The notes: generated by a model from the sequence alone, not told the origin. Numbered from the stretch's first letter, positions 23,340-31,363 are shown. The stretch: DNA of 35,001 nucleotides from Eubacteriales bacterium (GCA_030533315.1 JAUNJL010000023.1:1-35001); one strand, 5' to 3'. Made by a program: numbers and translations.

Positions 23340-24626
23340 TCAGAATATCTTCAGAAGGTCGTTGTACATGACCACCACCATCAAAAGCATCAGAAGCATC
23401 AGTCCTGCAAAATGGATCATTCCCTCCACCTGCCGGTTCACCGGCCTTCTCCGGACAGCCTCCACCGCCAAAAAGACCAGCCTTCCCCCGTCCAGCGCAG
23501 GGAAGGGCAAAAGGTTCATCACTCCCAGGTTGGCGGAGAGGAGCACTGCCATGTACATCATGTTCACCAGCACCGTCCCCATACCCTGGCTTTTGCTCTG
23601 CTCATAGGTATCCCCGATGGCGTCCACCACCCCCACCGGCCCGCTCAGCTCCTGGAAGCCCAGCCCTCCCGTCACCAGCTCCTTCAGGCTCTGGAAGGTG
23701 GAGCGGATCAGATATTTTACCTCGAAGGCGGCGTACTTGAGCACGGAGAGCCCATGGACCCTGACGTAGCCCTGGGTGCAGGCAAAATTCAGAAGGGCCG
23801 TCCGGTACTCTCCCGGAACGATCTGAGCCTCATACTCCAGGCCATCCCTCTCGTAGGTAATGGTCACCGGCTCCTTCCCCAGGGGATGCTCCTCAATATA
23901 CGCCTCGTAGGCATCTCCGTCAGGGATTTCTATTCCATTGATCCCGGTAATCACATCCCCGGCCTTTACCCCCGCTTCCTCCAGGGGCATTCCCCCGATA
24001 AGGGAGCCCACCTTCATGGAGGAGGTGTCCGTCCTGTTAAAGCCCAGAAGATACCGCACCTTCACATCCGGCAGGAAGGTCAGCTCCACCTCCCGGCCCT
24101 CTCTCTCCACGGTCATGTGGACGGGTTTTCCCTCCTCCACAGGATTCAAATAATGATAAAGGTACAAATCCCGGTACAGATCGATGTGGTAGCCCTGGAA
24201 TTTCGTGATCACGTCACCCTCCAAAAGGCCGGCCTCCTGGGCCGCAGATCCCTCCTCCACCACGGTGACCTTGGCCGGGTCATACCCCACCAGGGCCACG
24301 ATGATCACCGCCAGGACAAAGGCCATAATAAAATTAAACACCGGGCCTGCCGCCACAACGGAAATCCGCCCCAAAACGGAGGCCGCATAAAAGGTGCCGG
24401 GCCGGTCATCGTCCATATCCTCTCCCAGCATGGAGCAGGAGCCCCCGATGGGAAAAAGCTTCAGGGAATATTTCGTGCCGTTTTTCACCGTTGACAAAAG
24501 GCACGGCCCCATTCCCAGGGCAAATTCTGTTACAACGATCCCGTTCTTTTTCGCCAGGAGAAAATGTCCCAGCTCATGAAACAGGACAATGGCGCTGAAA
24601 ATAACGACCGCCAATATGATCTTCAA
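23340..24626 (-). CDS. rseP: Site-2 membrane metalloprotease RseP (M50 family)
   Basis: RseP cuts membrane-spanning regulators such as anti-sigma factors and signal-peptide remnants within the membrane. The 428-residue protein has HELGH at residues 18-22 inside the first membrane segment and the second metal motif NLLPFPALDGGRL near residue 365-377. Two tandem PDZ domains lie between (GLLEGDVITKFQG and GVKAGDVITGING). A final membrane segment ends at the C-terminus. The start must be TTG at 24626, because no ATG or GTG precedes HELGH in frame; the dxr TAG stop lies one base upstream. It is the last gene of the pyrH-to-rseP cluster. The nearby zf-HC2 protein is a possible but unproven substrate. 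Confidence 0.96.
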   Translation of the reverse strand: MKIILAVVIFSAIVLFHELGHFLLAKKNGIVVTEFALGMGPCLLSTVKNGTKYSLKLFPIGGSCSMLGEDMDDDRPGTFYAASVLGRISVVAAGPVFNFIMAFVLAVIIVALVGYDPAKVTVVEEGSAAQEAGLLEGDVITKFQGYHIDLYRDLYLYHYLNPVEEGKPVHMTVEREGREVELTFLPDVKVRYLLGFNRTDTSSMKVGSLIGGMPLEEAGVKAGDVITGINGIEIPDGDAYEAYIEEHPLGKEPVTITYERDGLEYEAQIVPGEYRTALLNFACTQGYVRVHGLSVLKYAAFEVKYLIRSTFQSLKELVTGGLGFQELSGPVGVVDAIGDTYEQSKSQGMGTVLVNMMYMAVLLSANLGVMNLLPFPALDGGRLVFLAVEAVRRRPVNRQVEGMIHFAGLMLLMLLMVVVMYNDLLKIF

Positions 24627-24627
24627 T

Positions 24628-25770
24628 CTACCACCTGCTTTCTATCCAACGATAGGTTTCTTCTTCCGCTGCCAGGATCTCCTCCAGGCACGGCTCCTCC
24701 ACCATCCTGTGATGGTCCATGGCCTGGCGGATGATGGCGTAAATATCCAAAAAGCCGATCTTCTCCTGCAAAAACAGCTTTACCGCCAGCTCATTTGCCG
24801 CATTGAACACCGTAGGCATACTGCCCCCGATCCTGGCCGCCTCCATGGCCATGGGAAGCCCCTGGAAGGTCTCCATGTCCGGCACCTGGAAGGTGATTTC
24901 CCGAAGCCTGGTAAAGTCCAGACGCTCCCCCTCCAGGAAACGCCGCTGGGGGTAATAAAGTGCATATTGGATGGGAAGGCGCATATCCGGCGTCCCCAGC
25001 TGGGCCATCACCGCCCCGTCCCGAAATTCCACCATGGAATGGATGATGCTCTGAGGCTGCACCACCACCTGTATCTGATCCAGGCCGATTCCAAAGAGCC
25101 ACCTGGCCTCCATCACCTCCAGCCCCTTGTTCACCAGGGTGGCGGAGTCCACCGTGATCTTCTGTCCCATCACCCAGTTGGGATGCTTCAAGGTGTCTCC
25201 CTTTGTCACATGAAGGAGCTCCTCCCTTTTCTTTCCCCGAAAAGGACCGCCCGAGGCCGTGATGAGCAGCTTGCTCACCTCCCGCCTATCCTCCCCGTGA
25301 AGAGCCTGAAAAATGGCGCTGTGCTCACTGTCCACCGGCAGGATCCTCACCTTTTTTTCTTTTGCCAGAGGCATGATCAGGTGTCCCGCCGTCACCAGGG
25401 TCTCCTTATTTGCCAGGGCAATGTCCTTCCCCGCCTTGATGGCTTCCATGGTGGGGCGGATCCCGATCATGCCCACCACCGCTGTCACCAGGATCTGGAT
25501 CTCTGGCAGCCTGGCCAGCTCCAGAAGTCCTTCCATGCCGGACACCACGCGGATGCCCGTATCTCCCAGGCGGACTGCCAGCTCCTTTGCCCGCTCTTCC
25601 TCCCATACCGCCACAAGGCGGGGGGAAAATTCCCTGGCCTGCTCCTCCAGCCTGTCAATGTTTCTGCCGGCGCTCAAGGCCTCCACCCGGATATCTCCGT
25701 TTGCCCGCACCACCTCCAGCGTCTGAGTGCCGATGGAGCCGGTGGATCCTAAAATCCCGATCGTCTTCAT
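24628..25770 (-). CDS. dxr: 1-deoxy-D-xylulose 5-phosphate reductoisomerase
   Basis: Dxr converts DXP to 2-C-methylerythritol 4-phosphate with NADPH, the committing step of the MEP isoprenoid pathway. The 380-residue length is typical. The NADPH-binding motif GSTGSIGTQT is at residues 8-17. Catalytic-loop and metal-site motifs are VDSEHSA (about 148), ITASGGPFRG (about 168), HPNWVMGQKITVDSATLVNK (about 194-213) and GLEVMEA. The ATG at 25770 follows AAAGGA. The gene sits between cdsA (16 bp) and rseP (1 bp), in the order common to Firmicutes, where isoprenoid supply, undecaprenyl diphosphate synthesis and CDP-diacylglycerol synthesis are grouped. Confidence 0.98.
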   Translation of the reverse strand: MKTIGILGSTGSIGTQTLEVVRANGDIRVEALSAGRNIDRLEEQAREFSPRLVAVWEEERAKELAVRLGDTGIRVVSGMEGLLELARLPEIQILVTAVVGMIGIRPTMEAIKAGKDIALANKETLVTAGHLIMPLAKEKKVRILPVDSEHSAIFQALHGEDRREVSKLLITASGGPFRGKKREELLHVTKGDTLKHPNWVMGQKITVDSATLVNKGLEVMEARWLFGIGLDQIQVVVQPQSIIHSMVEFRDGAVMAQLGTPDMRLPIQYALYYPQRRFLEGERLDFTRLREITFQVPDMETFQGLPMAMEAARIGGSMPTVFNAANELAVKLFLQEKIGFLDIYAIIRQAMDHHRMVEEPCLEEILAAEEETYRWIESRW

Positions 25771-25786
25771 ATTTGTACATCCTTTC

Positions 25787-26581
25787 TCAAATTCCGAGAA
25801 CCAATTTTGCCAGATAGTAGATCACGGGAGCCGTGAAGATCACGCTGTCAAAGCGGTCCAGGATCCCCCCGTGTCCCGGGATCAGGCTTCCATAATCCTT
25901 GATCCCCCTGTTTCTCTTTATGGCAGAGGCCGCCAGATCCCCCACCATGGAGATCAGGGCGCCCACGGCGCAGATCAGGGCGTACTCCCCCCTTTGTCCC
26001 CCGGTGGCCCAGGCATAAAGAAAGCCCAGCAGTGCGGCGCCTGCTACGCCTCCCACCGCTCCCTCTATGGATTTCTTGGGACTGAGCACGGGGGCCATCT
26101 TATGCTTCCCTATAAGCATTCCCACACAGTAGGCGCAGGTATCGCAGCCCCAGGAGCACAAAAAGATCAGCCATACCAGGAAGGCTCCCCCCTCCAGGCC
26201 CCTGGTTAGGTACACAAAGGACAGCATCACCGCCACGTAGACGACGGCAAAAAAAGCGGACATGACCTGCCCCGCCTCGTAAGCCGGATAGGCAAATACA
26301 TAGATGGTCATCAAAAGCACCAGGGCAAAAATGAGGGCCATCATGCCGAATTTCTCAAAATCAAGGGCCATGGCCCCAAAGTAAAGGACGGCTCCCCCGT
26401 AGCCAGCCAGCTCCAGAATGGCAAACTCTTCCTTTCGCACGCCCATGGCCCGGTAAAGCTCCTGCATCCCGATCAGGGACACCCCAAGAAGGGTAAAGAA
26501 CAGCACGGGCCCGCCGCTTATGATGGTCAGAAGGGCCGCCGCCACCAGGAGGATCCCGCTGATCAGCCTTGTCTTGAACAT
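25787..26581 (-). CDS. cdsA: Phosphatidate cytidylyltransferase
   Basis: CdsA makes CDP-diacylglycerol from CTP and phosphatidic acid at the membrane, the branch point for phospholipids. The 264-residue protein is hydrophobic, with about seven to eight membrane segments. The family signature is near the C-terminus: SPKKSIEG (about 166-173), then GDLAASAIKRNRGIKDYG and IPGHGGILDRFDS (about 210-240). The cysteine-rich LCSWGCDTCAYCVG segment is unremarkable for clostridial homologues. The ATG at 26581 starts 1 bp after the uppS stop, with an AGGAGG-type site inside the uppS end. Confidence 0.97.
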   Translation of the reverse strand: MFKTRLISGILLVAAALLTIISGGPVLFFTLLGVSLIGMQELYRAMGVRKEEFAILELAGYGGAVLYFGAMALDFEKFGMMALIFALVLLMTIYVFAYPAYEAGQVMSAFFAVVYVAVMLSFVYLTRGLEGGAFLVWLIFLCSWGCDTCAYCVGMLIGKHKMAPVLSPKKSIEGAVGGVAGAALLGFLYAWATGGQRGEYALICAVGALISMVGDLAASAIKRNRGIKDYGSLIPGHGGILDRFDSVIFTAPVIYYLAKLVLGI

Positions 26582-26582
26582 A

Positions 26583-27290
26583 TCACTCCTCCTTTACCCC
26601 GCCGTATCTTCTGTCTCTTTGATTATATTTTTCGATGGCCTTGATTAATTCCTCTCTATTAAAATCCGGCCAGGCAACCGGGGTAAAATAAAACTCCGTG
26701 TAGGCCAGCTGCCACAGCAGGAAATTGGACAGGCGCTGCTCTCCGCTGGTGCGGATCAGGAAGTCCGGATCCGGGATCCCCGCCGTGTCCAGGTAATCGC
26801 CGATGGTATCCTCCGTGATCTCCCCGGGAAGAAGCCTTCCCTGCGCCGCATCCTCCGCCATCCTGGTCATGCCCCGCCGTATCTCGTCCCGGCTGCCGTA
26901 ATTGAGGGCGATCTGGAAGTGCAGCTCCTGGTAATCCTTGGAAAACTCCTCCAGCTCCCGGATCCTGTCCTGGATATCCTGGTCAAAGGCGGTGGTGTCT
27001 CCGATCACCTTCACCCTCATCTTGTTTCTCTCTGCAATCTTCAGGCATTTTTTCAGGTAGCTGCGAAACAGCTTCATCAGTCCCTCCACCTCTTCCCTGG
27101 AACGCTTCCAGTTCTCTGTGGAAAAGGCGTACACCGTAAGGTATTTGACCCCCAGCTCCTTCATATCGTCACAGATGGTTTCCAGATTGGCACAGCCCCG
27201 GACATGGCCGTAGCTCCTGGGCATCCCTTTTGCCTTGGCCCACCGGCCGTTTCCATCCAATATAATGGCTATATGGTTGGGTACCTTCAT
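26583..27290 (-). CDS. uppS: Isoprenyl transferase (undecaprenyl diphosphate synthase)
   Basis: UppS condenses isopentenyl diphosphate onto farnesyl diphosphate in cis to give the C55 lipid carrier for cell-wall synthesis. The protein is 235 residues from the chosen ATG at 27290. Motifs are IILDGNGRWAKAKG with the catalytic Asp at residue 12, GVKYLTVYAFSTENWKR (about 50-66), and IRTSGEQRLSNFLLWQLAYTE (about 180-200) with the diphosphate-binding Arg and Glu. The frame extends 17 codons further upstream, but family members begin at this Met. The nearest AGGAG lies 13 nt upstream, longer than ideal. It is linked to cdsA by 1 bp, and 250 bp separate it from frr. Confidence 0.97.
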   Translation of the reverse strand: MKVPNHIAIILDGNGRWAKAKGMPRSYGHVRGCANLETICDDMKELGVKYLTVYAFSTENWKRSREEVEGLMKLFRSYLKKCLKIAERNKMRVKVIGDTTAFDQDIQDRIRELEEFSKDYQELHFQIALNYGSRDEIRRGMTRMAEDAAQGRLLPGEITEDTIGDYLDTAGIPDPDFLIRTSGEQRLSNFLLWQLAYTEFYFTPVAWPDFNREELIKAIEKYNQRDRRYGGVKEE

Positions 27291-27379
27291 ACTTTCTCTT
27301 TTTCTCCTTTCATGATGGGCTTCCCACGTACGCCAGGGCAAGGCCGCAGACTGATTCCCATTTTCGGAAAATACGCCTC

Positions 27380-27510
27380 ATCCCTTTTTCTGCCTCTGCA
27401 AGCCAGGGCCTATCGCAGGCCCTGCTTTGGGAAGTCTCGTCCCATCTCTTTTTCTGTCCCTGCAAGCCAAAGGAGAGCCCTGTTTTCAGAGCTCTCCCAC
27501 AGACGCTGCC
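27380..27510 (-). repeat. Intergenic hairpin-linker repeats between frr and uppS
   Basis: Two copies of a linker occur about 65 bp apart: plus-strand ATCCCTTTTTCTGCC then TCTGCAAGCC (27380-27404), and ATCTCTTTTTCTGTCC then CTGCAAGCC (27444-27468). Each is followed by a stem: CAGGGCC/GGCCCTG (about 27404-27424) and GGAGAGC/GCTCTCC (about 27471-27497). The stems differ in sequence while the linkers are conserved. The first linker is identical over 15 nt to one at 20890-20904. No promoter or clear terminator is visible in the 250 bp gap. Confidence 0.7.
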
Positions 27511-27540
27511 CCCTGGCCGTCCCGGGCCGCAGCGAAACGA

Positions 27541-28092
27541 TCATACCGTCAGGATCTCCTTGGATTTTGCCTCCACTGCCTGATCCACCGCCTTGATGTA
27601 CTTGTCCGTCAGCTTCTGCATCTTCTCCTCCAGCTCCTTCACCTCGTCCTCGGAAACGTCCTCTTTTTTCAGCTTCTTGAAGGTGTCATTGGCATCCCTG
27701 CGGATGTTGCGGACAGCCACCTTGGCTCCCTCTCCCTTTTTCTTCACATCCTTCACCAGCTCCTTACGGCGCTCCTCGGTGAGCTCAGGAAAGACAAGAC
27801 GGATCAGCTTCCCATCGTTGCTGGGATTCAGCCCCAAATCCGATGCCAGGATCGCCTTCTCAATCTTCTTCACCAGACTTGCCTCCCACGGCTGGATCTG
27901 AAGCATACGAGCCTCAGGCACCGTGATGTTGGACACCTGCTGCAGCGGGGTGGGCGTTCCATAATAGTCCACCGTCAGCTTGTCAAGAATGTGGGGATTC
28001 GCACGTCCCGCCCGGATGGTGGTCAGCTCCGTCTCAAAGCCACTCAAGGTTTTTTTCATTTTTTCTTCATATTTCTCAATTCTTTCATCCAT
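27541..28092 (-). CDS. frr: Ribosome recycling factor
   Basis: RRF splits the post-termination ribosome together with EF-G. The 183-residue length is normal (about 185). Recognisable segments are [20 protein letters not shown] (about 28-47), [17 protein letters not shown] (about 48-64), [14 protein letters not shown], and the C-terminal helix containing RNIRRDAND and a Lys/Glu-rich stretch. The ATG at 28092 has a GGGAG site upstream. It follows pyrH by 36 bp, the usual bacterial pyrH-frr pairing. Confidence 0.98.
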   Translation of the reverse strand: MDERIEKYEEKMKKTLSGFETELTTIRAGRANPHILDKLTVDYYGTPTPLQQVSNITVPEARMLQIQPWEASLVKKIEKAILASDLGLNPSNDGKLIRLVFPELTEERRKELVKDVKKKGEGAKVAVRNIRRDANDTFKKLKKEDVSEDEVKELEEKMQKLTDKYIKAVDQAVEAKSKEILTV

Positions 28093-28128
28093 TTTTTTAA
28101 TCTCCCTCTCCTGTTTTCCTCTATTTTT

Positions 28129-28830
28129 CTACACGGTCACCCTTGTACCGGAGAATTTCCCATGCACCGTATTCACGATACTGTCTTTTTCGTCCAGGCC
28201 AAATACCAGCATCGGCATTTTTTGCTCCAGACACATGATGGAAGCCGTCAGATCCATGGCCGCCAGCTTCTTGTCCACCACCTCCTGGATGGTGATCTCG
28301 TCGTATTTCACGGCAGACGGGTTCAGCTTAGGGTCGCTGTCATAGATACCGTCCACCGCCTTTGCCAGAAGGATGGCGTCCGCCCCGATCTCCACTGCCC
28401 GAAGGACGGTGGCTGTATCGGTGGAAAAATAAGGATGCCCCGTACCCCCGGCGAAAAAGACGACCTTGCCCTGGCGAAAGCTCTCCTCCACACAGTCCTT
28501 GGAGTACAGCTTCGTAAAGGCCCCGCAGGCAAAAGGCGTGTAGATCTCCGTCTCCAGCCCGGTGTATCTGCAGATGTCGGAGACATAGATGCAGTTCATA
28601 ACGGTGGCCAGCATACCGATCTGATCCGCCTTGCTGCGGTCAATGGTCTCGCTGGTGCGTCCCCGCCAGAAATTGCCTCCCCCGATCACAATCCCTATCT
28701 GGAGTCCTTCCTCCGCCACCTTGCGGATCTGCTGGGCCACGGCCAGAACCGTCTTTTCATCAAAGCCGGTCTTCTTTTCCCCCGCCAGCGCCTCCCCGCT
28801 CAATTTCAATAATACCCGTTTCATATCCAT
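28129..28830 (-). CDS. pyrH: UMP kinase
   Basis: PyrH phosphorylates UMP to UDP in the cytoplasm. The 233-residue protein has the amino-acid-kinase fold: KRVLLKLSGEAL (residues 4-15), IVIGGGNFWRGR (about 48-59), ADQIGMLATVMN (about 69-80), FFAGGTGHPYFSTDTA (about 124-139) and KAVDGIYDSDPK (about 155-166). The ATG at 28830 follows AGGAAAG; a second Met two codons later is a possible alternative. frr follows at 36 bp. In many Firmicutes rpsB and tsf precede pyrH; here a lipoprotein gene does, 59 bp upstream. Confidence 0.98.
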   Translation of the reverse strand: MDMKRVLLKLSGEALAGEKKTGFDEKTVLAVAQQIRKVAEEGLQIGIVIGGGNFWRGRTSETIDRSKADQIGMLATVMNCIYVSDICRYTGLETEIYTPFACGAFTKLYSKDCVEESFRQGKVVFFAGGTGHPYFSTDTATVLRAVEIGADAILLAKAVDGIYDSDPKLNPSAVKYDEITIQEVVDKKLAAMDLTASIMCLEQKMPMLVFGLDEKDSIVNTVHGKFSGTRVTV

Positions 28831-28889
28831 AGTTCTTTCCTGCCTTTGTTTATATTATCCGGCTCCCTGTACAGATCTGCCGGACCTCC

Positions 28890-29831
28890 TTACCAGACTC
28901 CTGCCACGACCTCGTTTCCATTTTCATCTACCGTGGTGGATACGGTAAAGGTGTCGTAATAGTGATACCCGGTCTCCCCCGTCTCCGGTTCATTCTCGTA
29001 ATCACTGCCGGTGGGCTCCCCGCAAGCTGCGATCAGACTGCCCAGAGGCTGACCGATGAAGCCCTCCGCCGTCTGGGAAGCCGGATCCGTCGGCTCCGTG
29101 TTGTTGGGGTCGTCCGCAGGCTCCGGCGCAGGTGTGGGAGCCGCAGTCTCCACCGGTACGGGCGTGGGCGACAGCTCCTCCTCTTCCTCGTCCTGATCAT
29201 CCTGGGAATCCCCCGTCATTCCCAGACGCCTCTTTACCTCACTCAGGGTAGACGTCTCCTGCTGGCTGCTGCCGGACAGGTAAGTGGCATAGGGAATGGA
29301 CGATTCCCCGGAGCCGTCCATGCGCAGGGTGATCCGAGAAATATTCTGGAGAGGGATCATCCGAAAGAAGCACTCGCTCCGGTAAGCGTCCGTGTAAGCG
29401 ATCCGAATGTCATAGCTTACAGGGGTGCTCCCCGAGGCGTCCTTCGCTCCCTTGTCCAAATAGTACAGGGCCTTTTCTCCGTTCTTCAGGGTGAACATCC
29501 CCTGTACCAGCTCGCTGCCCCATTCATCGTCCTCCGCATGGGGACGAATATAAATCTGTGCCACGTCGGAGCCTGTGCCGTTGACGATCACCACCTTGGA
29601 GGCTGTGCTGGTCTTCTGGCCCATCACGTTTTTGATATCCTCCTCCGTGGATTGCTGCATATCCACAAGCCCGTCTTCTTGTTTTGCGTTCTCTCCGGTA
29701 TCCTCCTGGGGAGTCACGGTGACCTGTGCCGCTTTGTCCTTTGTCTCCCCTTCCTCCTTTTCGCCGCAGCCCGCGAAGGCCAGCACAGCCGCCGCCAGGA
29801 TGCCCGTCAGGATCAGATCGCGTTTTTTCAT
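28890..29831 (-). CDS. Predicted lipoprotein with Pro-rich linker and possible BamE/SmpA-like C-terminal domain
   Basis: The 313-residue protein begins with a lipoprotein signal: MKKRDLIL, a hydrophobic core, then LAFAGCG with Cys22 as the likely lipidated residue (Phe at -3 is unusual). A charged linker follows, then a beta-rich domain (about 76-195; KVVIVNGTGSDVAQIYIRP, GEKALYYLDKG, SYDIRIAYTD). A low-complexity Glu/Pro/Thr linker comes next (about 213-252; PTPVPVETAAPTPAPEP). The C-terminal domain (IGQPLGSLIAACGEPTGSDY, then YHYYDTFTV) has the look of SmpA/BamE-like small domains. I do not recognise a named family. The ATG at 29831 has GGAGG 9 nt upstream, and a strong promoter lies about 170 bp upstream. 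It probably heads the pyrH transcript; a functional link to pyrH is not evident. Confidence 0.85.
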   Translation of the reverse strand: MKKRDLILTGILAAAVLAFAGCGEKEEGETKDKAAQVTVTPQEDTGENAKQEDGLVDMQQSTEEDIKNVMGQKTSTASKVVIVNGTGSDVAQIYIRPHAEDDEWGSELVQGMFTLKNGEKALYYLDKGAKDASGSTPVSYDIRIAYTDAYRSECFFRMIPLQNISRITLRMDGSGESSIPYATYLSGSSQQETSTLSEVKRRLGMTGDSQDDQDEEEEELSPTPVPVETAAPTPAPEPADDPNNTEPTDPASQTAEGFIGQPLGSLIAACGEPTGSDYENEPETGETGYHYYDTFTVSTTVDENGNEVVAGVW

Positions 29832-30007
29832 GTATATTTACCTCCATAATGCTGGAAAACCTTTGACATATAGGGCGGAACCAGGGTACCGCCGGCCAGA
29901 AGCCCATGTCTGCGTACCGTTCATACCGTCTTTTGCCTTGTCTGGTCTTTTCGATAAGCAGTCGGTCTTTTAGAAAATAATGTCCTGAAATAGCTTCTGT
30001 AACTGAT

Positions 30008-30036
30008 ATTATCCCAAAGTCTTTCCATCTTGTCAA
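30008..30036 (-). promoter_or_regulatory. Promoter of the lipoprotein-pyrH-frr transcript
   Basis: A perfect -35 TTGACA (30031-30036) and -10 GATAAT (30008-30013) are separated by 17 bp. Transcription would start near 30001, leaving a leader of about 170 nt before the lipoprotein ATG in which I see no recognised regulatory element. Confidence 0.88.
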
Positions 30037-30069
30037 CTGGACTGGGGAGGATTTCATAGTTTTTTCAGA

Positions 30070-30590
30070 AAGTGGAGGGGGGCGAGGGGGAAGGTGCTGG
30101 GAGTTGCAAAGCCTGTTTTTCCCCTCGTGCTCCCCCTGCTGGGGGGCGTTGGTCTTTGAGAGCGGGAGCGGGAGGAGGAAACGGAGACGGTTTCCTCCTG
30201 CTCTCCTCTTCTGGGCACACTGGTTCTTGAGGGCGGGAGGCTGAGGAGACGGAGAGGGGCGAGGGGGAAGGCACTCGGAGTTGCGAAGCCCGTTTTCCCC
30301 CTCACGCTCCCCCTTCTGGGCACGCTGGTTCTTGAGGGCGGGAGCGGGAGGAGGAAACGGAGACGGTTTCCTCCTGCTCTCCTCTTCTGGGGGCGCTGGT
30401 TTTTCAGGGCGGGAGGCTGAGGAGACGGAGGGGGGCGAGGGGGAAGGCACTCGGAGTTGCGAAGCCCGTTTTCCCCCTCGCGCTCCCCCTTCTGGGCACG
30501 CTGGTTCTTGAGGGCGGGAGCGGGAGGAGGAAACGGAGACGGTTTCCTCCTGCTCTCCTCTTCTGGGGGCGCTGGTTTTTCAGGACGGGA
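30070..30590. repeat. Tandem 176-bp composite repeat array of alternating hairpins (about 2.9 copies)
   Basis: Equivalent positions recur at 30082, 30259 and 30435, and at 30171, 30347 and 30523, giving a 176-177-bp period. Each unit holds two different inverted repeats: AGGAGGAAAC/GTTTCCTCCT with a 7-nt loop, and GCGAGGGGGAA/TTCCCCCTCGC (perfect in the last copy, weaker in others). Each inverted repeat is followed by a related CTTCTGGG...CTGGTT...GGGCGGGAG segment, so spacings alternate 71 and 105 bp. The array shows strong purine/pyrimidine strand asymmetry in short blocks. It lies between a terminator and a promoter and has no credible coding frame. It resembles a BIME/REP-like composite more than a CRISPR array. 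Confidence 0.92.
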
Positions 30591-30593
30591 ATT

Positions 30594-30620
30594 TAAAAAA
30601 GGAACCGGGATGGTTCCTTT
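30594..30620 (-). terminator. Rho-independent terminator of the rnr-smpB-thioesterase operon
   Basis: A perfect stem AAAGGAACC/GGTTCCTTT with a 5-nt loop (30598-30620) runs directly into six T on the minus strand (30595-30600). It lies 4 bp after the stop codon of the gene remnant and marks the end of that transcript. Confidence 0.93.
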
Positions 30621-30624
30621 GTTG

Positions 30625-30868
30625 TTAGTTTTTTAGGGGGAGGACGGAGTCTCGAATCTGGAGTTGGGGGATGGACTCGAAGGTGGCGTCGTAGTGGTGA
30701 GCTTGTATGAGGTGCAGAAGGTTTTGGGCTGTTTTTCCTCCATGGCCTCCAGGATCCCCCTTTCCTTTTCGATCTGGTTGCTGGTAAACATGATCCGGGA
30801 TCTGCAGCCGGACAGCGAAAGCTCCTCCACCATGGATTTTTGGGGGCCGTTTCCGCTGCGATGCGGCC
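30625..30868 (-). pseudogene. Frameshifted gene remnant of unknown family
   Basis: Two adjoining frames together look protein-like. From about 30868 to 30730 one frame reads SMVEELSLSGCRSRIMFTSN then QIEKERGILEAMEEKQPK. After a -1 shift in the CCCAAAACC stretch (plus-strand 30720-30731) the next frame reads LLHLIQAHHYDATFESIPQ and ends DSVLPLKN at a TAA just before the operon terminator. The only ATG (30833) has no ribosome binding site. Ending exactly at the terminator suggests a formerly intact last gene of the operon, or the tail of a larger gene. I cannot assign a family. A sequencing error in the A run is also possible. Confidence 0.45.
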
Positions 30869-31363
30869 TTAAAAGCCGTTTTGATTCCGTTTTTTCCGCA
30901 TGTTCTTCCGCATGACCCCGGCCTCGAAGCGGGCCTTCTCCGCCTCCGTTCGCACCTCCAGGGCCGGCACCTGCAGAGGCTTTTCCTCCTCATCCATGGC
31001 CACCATCACAAAAAAGGCCCTGTTGACCAGGTACCTCATGCCGTTGGATCTCTCCACGTAGCTGTCCACCTCCACCTCCATGGAGGAGTTCCCCACGTAG
31101 GTCACATAGCCGATGAGCACCAGGAGCTCTCCCTCATAGGTGGGCTCCTTGAACTGGAGATTGTCAATGGCCGCCGTGGTCACCCGCTTCGTGCCGGCAT
31201 GGCGCATGGCCGCCACCGCCGCCACCTCGTCCACCCACTGCATCAGCATACCGCCGAAAAGACGGCCTCCGGCATTTAGGTGCTGCCTCATGATCAAATG
31301 CACCTGCTCTGTCCGGGAATCCTCTACCCCCTTCCAGGGTCTCTCCCTTTTTTCTGGTTCCAT
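30869..31363 (-). CDS. Acyl-CoA thioesterase, hotdog fold
   Basis: The 164-residue protein matches the single-hotdog acyl-CoA thioesterase family (YciA/BACH type), which hydrolyses acyl-CoA to free acid and CoA. Characteristic segments are HLNAGGRLFGGMLMQWVDEV (about 28-47), where Asn and Asp are the usual catalytic-region residues, then VTTAAIDNLQFKEPTYEGEL and SSMEVEVDSYVE. The tail is strongly basic (MRKNMRKKRNQNGF). I chose the ATG at 31363 because AGGAGG lies 7 nt upstream; the frame is open 15 codons further. It follows smpB by 41 bp and belongs to the same transcript. Substrate chain length is not readable. Confidence 0.93.
   Translation of the reverse strand: MEPEKRERPWKGVEDSRTEQVHLIMRQHLNAGGRLFGGMLMQWVDEVAAVAAMRHAGTKRVTTAAIDNLQFKEPTYEGELLVLIGYVTYVGNSSMEVEVDSYVERSNGMRYLVNRAFFVMVAMDEEEKPLQVPALEVRTEAEKARFEAGVMRKNMRKKRNQNGF

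Noticed and set aside
30054..30511. Pro/Ser/Arg-rich open frames across the 176-bp repeats
   Set aside because: They exist because the period and composition avoid stops; there is no RBS, and the repeat is not a multiple of three (176), so units change frame.
30070..30590. CRISPR array
   Set aside because: Units are long and contiguous with no unique spacers of constant length, and no cas genes are present.
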